64,000 nt of DNA from Euonymus europaeus (taxonomy: Eukaryota; Streptophyta; Magnoliopsida; Celastrales; Celastraceae), in NCBI GenBank assembly GCA_963580455.1, contig OY756963.1:15953555-16017554 (forward strand). The letters run 5' to 3'. How positions within the stretch are numbered: position 1 is the stretch's first letter; each line of letters starts with the position of its first letter. Shown here piece after piece: positions 57,482 through 64,000 of this stretch. The position numbers and the translations under genes were made by a program. The notes beneath the pieces were generated by a model, which worked only from the letters and a program-made list of their open reading frames with translations, was not told where the DNA came from and searched no databases.

Positions 57482-60400
57482 ATGTCTTCCGCTTCCTCTT
57501 TCGACTACTCCTTTTCTGGGGCCTCCAGCACCTCTAACTTCGTCAAACTTGATGAAATAGACTATCTACAGTGGTTTCGCCAGATGAAACCTTTTCTCAT
57601 CGGCACCGGGTTATTCAAATATGTCAATGGGACTTTCTTTGCTCCACCACCCCATCTTCTAGTACTGCTGATATTTCTTCTCCCTCGTCCACTCCCCCTA
57701 CTGCCATTTCCATTCCTAACCCCGACTATGAATCCTAGATTTGTATTGACCAGTTTGTGGTTAGTCAAATCACAACCACCCATACAATCTCCACTCTTTC
57801 TCTGCTTATTGGCTGTGAAACAGTTCAACATCATTGTGATCGTCTTGCACTACATTTCTCTAAAAAATCAGTGGCTAGTGTCGTCAATCTTAAAGTCCCA
57901 GCTCTTTGATCTTCAAAAGGGCACTCAAACCATTGATGAATATCTTCATTACTCTGATAACCTCACCACTATTGGCAAACCTATAGATCCTGATGATCTT
58001 GTCATCGCCACACTGAAAGGTCTAGGGCCTGATTATCTTATGCTTCGTACAACCCTTTACAATAACACCCCTCATATCTTTTACGAAACTTTGCTCTCGA
58101 ATTCTTGCTTTTGAGGCTCAAAATCCCCAACTCAATTCACCTACCCATTTTGCCTTATACACTACTAATGGTACACTCTCTCTCATATTACCCGTCTCCA
58201 GTCCTCTTTAGGAAATAAAATATTTTCTCCCTATATTTTTTGTAAGGATTGTGCCATCAAAAAATCCAAGAAACTACCTTTTGAGAATCATAAATCTTAT
58301 GTTTTAACTCCCTTTTCCATTATCCATAGTGATGTATGGATGCCCCCCATTTCTTTCTTCAGTGGTTATAAATACTATGTTTTATTTTCTGATGAATGCA
58401 CAAGCTACACATGGATTTATCTCATGCGACAAAAATTAGAAGTTCTCACTCATTTCCAAAACTTTATTCAAATGGTCCGTACTCAATTCCATGACCCCGT
58501 TCAAATTCTTCAAAGTGATTATGGCACTGAATATATTAACCACTCTTTCAAACATTTTTGTAGCTCCCTTGGTATACACCAACGATTCTCATGTCCTCAT
58601 ACTCCTCAACAAAGTGGTCTCGCCGAAAGGAAGCACCCTTGTATCCACTGCCTATCTCCCATTCTCTTATTGGGCTAATGTTGTCCTTACAACCATATAT
58701 ATTGTTAATATTCTTCCCATATTTGTTCTCAACTGGTCCACCCCTCCTACCAAACTATAAAACTCACTACCATCTTATTCTCATATTCGTGTCTTCGGTT
58801 GCTCTTGCTTTCCTCATTCAGGTTCCTCTGCCCCACAAGCGTCATCCCCAATCTCTAGAGTGTGTCTTTCTTGGATATAGTCTCCAACACAAAGGTTATC
58901 TATGTCTTGATCGGTCAACTGGTCGTGTTCACGTCTCACGTCATGTCATATTTCAGGAGGACTCTTTTCCTTTTCTAACCATGCAGACACCACTAGTGGA
59001 ACCCACCTTGACCTTGGATCTCCAACCCTTTTCTCCTCCGCAGCCCATGCTACTAAGCACTGACTTCCAGTCACCTTCTCCTTCGTAGCCCAGCAGTGAC
59101 CAACAGTCTCCTTCTCCTTCGCAGCAGCTCAAAAATCCAACTCAAATACCTTGCTTCCCACATCTACTATGGCACCCACTCTGCCCTCAACCCCACATTT
59201 GAGCACCATTATTACACCGGCACCCAATCCTTTCGCATCTATTTTGGCCACAGCCGCACCACCACCATAACATCCTATACGCACTCGCCTCAGAGATGGT
59301 ATTATCACACCAAAGTAGTGTACTGATGGAACAATACGGTATCCTCTCCCTCATGCTTTACTAACTAGTATTGTCGATGCAAAACCTACCTACTTTTCAC
59401 AAGCCACTAAAGACTCAAAATGGCGCGCAACAATGATTGAAGAAATCAATGTCTTACTCTCCAACAATACTTGGACTTTGGTTCCACAATCCCCCTCATA
59501 GAAACTCATTGGCTGTAAATGGGTTTTCTGTATCAAGCGAAAGTCAGATGGCTCTATAAAACGCTACAAAGCGCGCCTTGTAGCCAATGAATACAATCAA
59601 CAATAGGGTATTGATTACGACGAAACATCTCAATCTTCTTGTTTCAGGTGGATGGCCTCTTCGACAACTCGATGTCAAAAATTCCTTCCTACATGGCTTT
59701 CTCCAAGAAGAGGTTTATATATATCAACCACCTGGATTTATTGATGCCACTCAGCCACATCATATATGTCGCGTACGTAATGCTTTATATGGCCTTAAAT
59801 AGGCACCCGGAGCATGGTTCCATCGAATATGCTCCTTTCTTATTACTAATGGATTTTGAAAAAGTCATGCTGACTCCTCCTTATTCATTTTTCAACATGG
59901 GGCTCACTAACTATATCTTCTTCTTTATGTGGATAACATTGTTGTCACTGCCAGCAATGACCAACTTGTGCAAAATTTTGTTGCAACTCTTGGGCATGGT
60001 TTTGATATTAAATATCTTGGACCTTTGCACTTCTTTCTTTTGCAATTACAACACCAGGATGGTAATCTACATATCAACCAACTCAAATATGTCCATGATC
60101 TTCTTGAAAAGCATAATATGTTGCACTGTTAGCCCGTTGGCACTCCAATTGCAGCTAAAATTGATCTATCTCCCACTATTGGTGTCCTTCTTTCCTCCCC
60201 AATGGAGTTTCGGGAATTTGTAAGAAGTCTTCAATATCTTACTTTTACCCGCCCCGATCGCGCATATGTCGTCAACACCATTTCTCAATTTATGAGTGCT
60301 CCACGTGCTTATCATCTAATGGCTGCACGAAGAATTCTCCGTTATGTCAAGGGAAACATTAATCAAGGTCTGCTTCTTCGACCACAACAACACACTGCTC

Positions 60401-60870
60401 GCTTGTGTGCCTATTTTGATGCTAATTGGGCTGGTTCCCGGACACTCGACGCTCAACCAGAGGGTATCTCATCTACCTTGGTCTAACTTGATTTCATGGT
60501 GCTCTAAAAAGAAGCCCATTGTTGCTCGCTCCAGCGCAAAGTATGAATATTGGTCTCTTGCACATGCTTGCGCTGAAACAACTTGGTTGTGTTCCCTACT
60601 TTATGACCTTGGTGTACACCTCACATATCCAGTTCTTCTATATTGTGACAACTTATTTGCCAACTACCTGGCTTCCAATCCGGTATATCATGCTCACACC
60701 AGACATATTGAATTGGATTATCACTTTGTTCGTGAGAAAGTAGCGCTTGGGAGTCATCGTGTTTTATATGTTCCATCTACTAATCAACTCGTTGATGTTC
60801 TCACCAAAGGCCTACATAAGTCTCGCCATCGTCTTCTATGTAGCAAACTCGTCCAACCTCGATCGTCTAG
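57482..60870 (+). pseudogene. Copia gag-pol, broken
   Basis: Gag starts at 57482 (MSSASSFDYSF, TSNFVKLDEIDYLQWFRQMKPFL) and is open to 58114 with a shifted middle. The integrase core is at 58340-58678 (VLFSDECTSYTWIYLM, QSDYGTEYINH, SGLAERKH: D, D, E present). The protease and integrase zinc finger are not readable between 58115 and 58330 (probable deletion). RT is at ~59500-60130 with [24 protein letters not shown], a YGLK block and a palm decayed around VDNIV. RNase H is at ~60410-60860 (WCSKKKPIVARSSAKYEYWSL, CDNLFANYLA, HTRHIELDYHF). Stops and shifts occur at 58112, ~58680, 59087, 59609, 59803, 60130 and 60484. Not autonomous. Confidence 0.88.
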
Positions 60871-60881
60871 TTTGTGGGGGG

Positions 60882-61073
60882 TGTTAACGATGCAACCATC
60901 ACTTCACCAAATCCTCCATAATCCTCTCATCAGCCTACAATCTAGAATATTGTACTCATCCATAAAATTTTAGCATTAACTACACACAAGGGTATAACAC
61001 TTATATCTGTAATCTGTAATTATATATATGTTGTAAACAAATCATATCAAATCAAGGAAATACAATTTCTACA
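60882..61073 (+). repeat. 3' LTR of the copia element
   Basis: 192 bp. It matches the 5' LTR apart from ~20 substitutions or small indels, preceded by a G-rich polypurine tract and followed by GCTCC. Confidence 0.92.
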
Positions 61074-61990
61074 GCTCCAAATGTCAAATTCTTCATTTGG
61101 TTGGTTATTACAGTAAAATTCAACACAAGAGCTAGGCTAAATTCAATGAGAATTGTGGACTCTGCTAATATTCTATGCCCTTTTTGTCTGCTCCATCCAA
61201 AAATTTTGGACCATCTTTTATTCATTGTGCTAGTCGAAGCCATATTTAACTGAAAATATTAAATTCATGGGGTGTCTATTGCTGCCTCCTGAATTCAATT
61301 GCCTTTTATTTTATTTTATGAATGGCTTTCCTTTGTCCATGGCTCTAATAAACAGAAAACCTAGCTTATGATTGTTGTAGCATGTATTTGGAGACCACTC
61401 AAAACAACTAAGCTTATATTTGATTCAATCCCTGTAGATAGGGATCATGTGCTTTATCTAGTCTTCATGAGATATGAGTTATGGCTTAAGGCCATCAATA
61501 ATATTGCTCTCCCTTATTCGGGTTCAGAGGTTATGCGTTCTAGCGATGGGCTAAAGTTTAGATTCAGTCCCCTTGTCTTCACTATCCTTGGAGTCCCCCA
61601 CTTGCTGGTGCTCTCAAGTGGAATATAGATGGATCAGCTAGAGATGGAAGAGCATGCTTTGGGGGTGTCTGGAGGGATAGCCTCAGTAATTTTTTGTGCA
61701 TCTTCTCTAGTCCAGTGGATTTTGAACTCTAGCTACTTTGACTAATCTTAAAGTCATTCACATATGGCTCTCCGTATTTCTACTGATAAGGGTAGGGTGG
61801 AGGACACTCTTATATATAGTAGAATTCGACTCCTTGAATGTTGTCAATTGGCTCTCTAAAGATACCATAACTCCTTAGAGCAGTGATTTAAACAACATTT
61901 GAAATTTGGTTTGTTCTTTAATTTCAATCCTTTACCTTTATAGACATCCTAGGAGGGAGCCTAATGGGCTAAAAGAAGGATTGACAAACA
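61074..61990 (+). pseudogene. LINE ORF2 3' part: zf-RVT and RNase H, right part
   Basis: Directly after the duplicated GCTCC the frame reads APNVKFFIWLV, then LCPFCLLHPKILDHLLF, the Cys-Cys-His zinc-finger core of zf-RVT, up to a stop at 61249. After a gap, an RNase H (RVT_3-type) domain is readable at ~61585-61980: LKWNIDGSARDG (first Asp), GGVWRDS, DSLNVVNWLSKDT and a HPRREPNGL end, with stops and a shift. With 57029-57203 it forms one LINE 3' end split by the copia insertion. Confidence 0.72.
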
Positions 61991-62035
61991 TACTGCTGTG
62001 GTTGCTTGGCTAGCATGACCGTCCTTGCTTCTTGT

Positions 62036-62036
<1 letters not shown>

Positions 62037-62062
<26 letters not shown>
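62037..62062. repeat. TA microsatellite
   Basis: About 13 TA units at the right edge of the LINE relic. Confidence 0.9.
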
Positions 62063-62066
<4 letters not shown>

Positions 62067-62190
62067 AGACTAAATGTCAAAAAGAGAGAGAGGAGCATTT
62101 TATACAACTTATTCGATTTTAATTCATTAAAATATACATGATATCCTAGAAATTAATTTAATCAACCAACTAATTTAAGAACTTCATCAA

Positions 62191-62745
62191 TCAATGTAAC
62201 ATATTTATAAAAGCAAGAGGAATCACCGTCAACTCAAAAAAAACTTTGTTCTCCTTATTCAAAGGAGACACCACCTCATGAGTATCACCTTGCTCTTCCT
62301 CATCAAACCCATCTTCACAAGTCGTTGATGCATCCATGGCAGAACTCACCTCTACACTTGCTTTCTGATAATCACGAGTGCTGGAATTGAAATCATTCAT
62401 TGCATCAACCAACGTAGATTTCGCATCCGAGTAGAGTTCAAGGCACTCCTGTAAAGCACTCCCAGTATAATTACTGTACTTCTCCTCCTTCAAGAGATTA
62501 GAAATCTTGGAGCAAATTTCTGTTGCATTGGATATGATTATCTCAAATGACATAACCACCAGTTCTTCAAGGTCGGTAGCATTTTCACTCTTTGGATTCG
62601 ACTCCAGACACGCGACGCAGAATTCATAGCTTAGATTCGGATCACCATTTGATGCTTCTTCGCAGGAATTTTGAATCAGATGATTACAACTTACTAGACA
62701 TGTAAGAAGAAGAAGAAGAAATACAAGAATGTTGTACTTCACCAT
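62191..62745 (-). CDS. PMEI-domain protein (putative invertase or pectinesterase inhibitor), 184 aa
   Basis: A single-exon secreted protein. It has a signal peptide (~1-20, MVKYNILVFLLLLLTC), then the four-helix PMEI fold: IQNSCEEAS, YEFCVACLES, an AT-DLEELVVMSFEI helix, ALQECLELYSDA and VSSAMDASTTCEDGF. The four conserved cysteines that form two disulfides are present. Such proteins inhibit cell-wall/vacuolar invertase or pectin methylesterase; sequence alone does not tell which. The pattern and length are close to those of 'putative invertase inhibitor' and plane-pollen Pla a 1-type proteins. A hydrophobic C-terminal tail (FFELTVIPLAFINML) is present, which is unusual and might be a GPI-like signal or a read-through. 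The start is the first ATG, 60-70 bp inside an AT-tract that may supply the TATA box. Confidence 0.87.
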   Translation of the reverse strand: MVKYNILVFLLLLLTCLVSCNHLIQNSCEEASNGDPNLSYEFCVACLESNPKSENATDLEELVVMSFEIIISNATEICSKISNLLKEEKYSNYTGSALQECLELYSDAKSTLVDAMNDFNSSTRDYQKASVEVSSAMDASTTCEDGFDEEEQGDTHEVVSPLNKENKVFFELTVIPLAFINMLH

Positions 62746-62806
62746 ATTTAATTAAGTTCGTCTTCTTCTTCTTTCTCTGTGTTTATGATGATGGTCTAGG
62801 CTTTCA

Positions 62807-62808
<2 letters not shown>

Positions 62809-62847
<39 letters not shown>
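62809..62847. repeat. AT microsatellite in the PMEI-gene promoter
   Basis: About 19 AT units lie 64-102 bp before the ATG of the minus-strand PMEI-domain gene. Its position fits a TATA region, so allele length could affect expression (inference). Confidence 0.85.
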
Positions 62848-62851
<4 letters not shown>

Positions 62852-63952
62852 TAATTTTTATTCTTGGGGACGCGTTATAGATATAGACATCATGTCATAT
62901 CGTTATAGTTTTGTATTGTCACGCCATACTTATCATGTGCATTACATTTGCTTAGATATATTGTTAAAATAAAATTCACTCATTAAAAAGTTGTGGGAAA
63001 GCAGAAAAATATAAAAGCAAATTAAGATTAAACACCTCTTAATTGTATATGAATTTGTCCATTACATTTGCTTATATAGTATTGGAGAATGACCCAATTT
63101 TTATGTCGAGTTCACTTATCTTTCTTGTTTGGATGACCTATTGGGTAAGGGGCATCTCAATGCAAACCACCCACATGTGAGAGGACTCTAACACGTATAG
63201 TCCACTAATCAAGGACGGACGGAAGGAAAGACGGACGCAAGATTTAAGCCTTGGTGGGGCAAAATCATGCAGGAATTTGGGTCAACGATGATTATTATTA
63301 TTATTATTATAGTATGGAAAGCAACACTAACAATCTAGATAACGTGTTCCGAAAAATCAACCCTGGATTCCATATCAATAATAACAATATAAAATGTCAA
63401 AAGCTCTATATTAGAGAAACTCTTTGAAGTACATGTTTTTTAATATTGATCTATTTCTTCTTCCAATTTGTAAATTCATAGGCAACAAAAAAATCACTAT
63501 CCCTCCGTCTTCAATTTATAATAACAAAGGCAAAAGACAAATATATATTACAAAGTCAAAGTGGGCAAAATACAATTAATATAAAAAAATTAAAATTTAC
63601 TATTAACTATTTAAATCATTACAAAATTACATTGACTATAATAATAAATTTCAAAAAGTAAAGGTGGGCACTTGACTCTTACTGCATCCACCCATGATCC
63701 ACTTGTTGAACATCACATAACCAAGCTCACTTAGTATTTTATAAGTTAAGATCCAATACCTCTAAATTATAGACAAACTTAAACTGTATGCACAGTCCTA
63801 ACACTCAAGGTGGACAATACCTTCACATATTATTTAGGTTGTAATTTCTTAGATATATTGGGTATACATGTGCCCAAAAAAAACAAATCCATGTGCCGAA
63901 CATACAAGGGCCCCAAAATTTTTGAAATTTTTATATAATTAGGGAACCCTGT

Positions 63953-64000
<48 letters not shown>
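62848..64000. other. Right-end intergenic DNA
   Basis: AT-rich, with an ATT trinucleotide run at 63290-63311 and a long AT run at ~63955-63997. No gene, RNA or element was recognised. Confidence 0.5.
63955..63997. repeat. AT microsatellite at window end
   Basis: About 21 AT units, running to the end of the window. Confidence 0.9.

Larger units (their letters stand above)
57204..61073 (+). mobile_element. Ty1/copia retrotransposon, 3,870 bp, with short LTRs
   Basis: LTRs are 57204-57403 (200 bp) and 60882-61073 (192 bp). Both run from TGTTAA to ...ATTTCTACA and share all main blocks, with a ~20-bp duplication (aatctaggatattg) in the 5' copy. The 5-bp target duplication GCTCC (57199-57203 and 61074-61078) is exact. 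After the 5' LTR comes tcgtatcag, a partial match to the copia initiator-Met tRNA primer site, and before the 3' LTR is a gtgggggg tract. It is inserted in the zf-RVT part of a LINE. Confidence 0.93.

Noticed and set aside
1..64000. tRNA, rRNA or snRNA genes
   Set aside because: I saw no full A/B-box cloverleaf or recognisable rRNA/snRNA block; only the SINE-like B box near 8762 stood out. A tRNAscan or Rfam scan would be decisive.

Overview
The window is nuclear DNA of a flowering plant, most likely a eudicot. Its genes are split by GT-AG introns and encode plant-only or plant-type proteins: a PMT2-type pectin methyltransferase, an expansin-like B protein, a PLS/E-class pentatricopeptide repeat protein and a pectinesterase/invertase-inhibitor domain protein. 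The transposon load (Tat-lineage Ty3/gypsy with a second RNase H, Ty1/copia, LINE, MULE, PIF/Harbinger, endogenous caulimovirid) is also typical of plants. I cannot name the species.

Layout. 1-9 kb is gene-free, AT-rich accessory DNA with two fragments of an endogenous pararetrovirus joined tail-to-tail and several MITE-like pieces. 9.75-14.0 kb (- strand) is an intact six-exon PMT2-like methyltransferase. 15.63-20.64 kb is a 5,006-bp foldback-type Mutator-like element. It has a perfect 9-bp target duplication, about 460-bp terminal inverted repeats, arms made of 24-25-bp satellite monomers (with a 342-bp, 14-monomer higher-order repeat in the right arm) and a relic of a MULE transposase PB1-like domain in the loop. 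20.9-25.3 kb (- strand) is a Man1/Src1 C-terminal-domain inner nuclear membrane gene. It carries an apparent 2-nt deletion, and its stop lies 245 bp from the foldback element. Head-to-head with it, 26.9-28.2 kb (+) is VPS55. It is followed by an intronless PPR gene (28.96-30.88 kb, +) and a five-exon expansin-like B gene (31.96-33.32 kb, -).

34.9-47.5 kb is a nested retrotransposon cluster. A copia RNase H relic is cut by a gypsy-type LTR-like sequence, which is cut by a 9-kb Tat-lineage element with 518-bp LTRs. That element carries gag, protease, RT, RNase H, a second RNase H, integrase and an antisense, apparently intron-containing extra gene. A minus-strand gypsy gag relic abuts this cluster. 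48.6-49.7 kb is a sugar-phosphatase (HAD/SGPP-type) pseudogene. 50.75-53.53 kb is a PIF/Harbinger-like element with a Myb/SANT-like ORF and only the last residues of its transposase. 54.4-56.7 kb is a decayed minus-strand gypsy element. 57.0-62.0 kb is a LINE 3' end (zf-RVT plus RNase H) split by a copia element with 5-bp target duplications. 62.2-62.7 kb (-) is a single-exon PMEI-domain secreted protein.

The host genes are unrelated housekeeping, secretory and cell-wall genes and form no operon or pathway. PMT2-like, expansin-like B and the PMEI-domain protein all bear on the cell wall, but nothing shows that they are co-regulated. The most unusual object is the satellite-armed foldback MULE. 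All exon boundaries and homology calls come from reading frames, splice signals and family knowledge; no database search was run.
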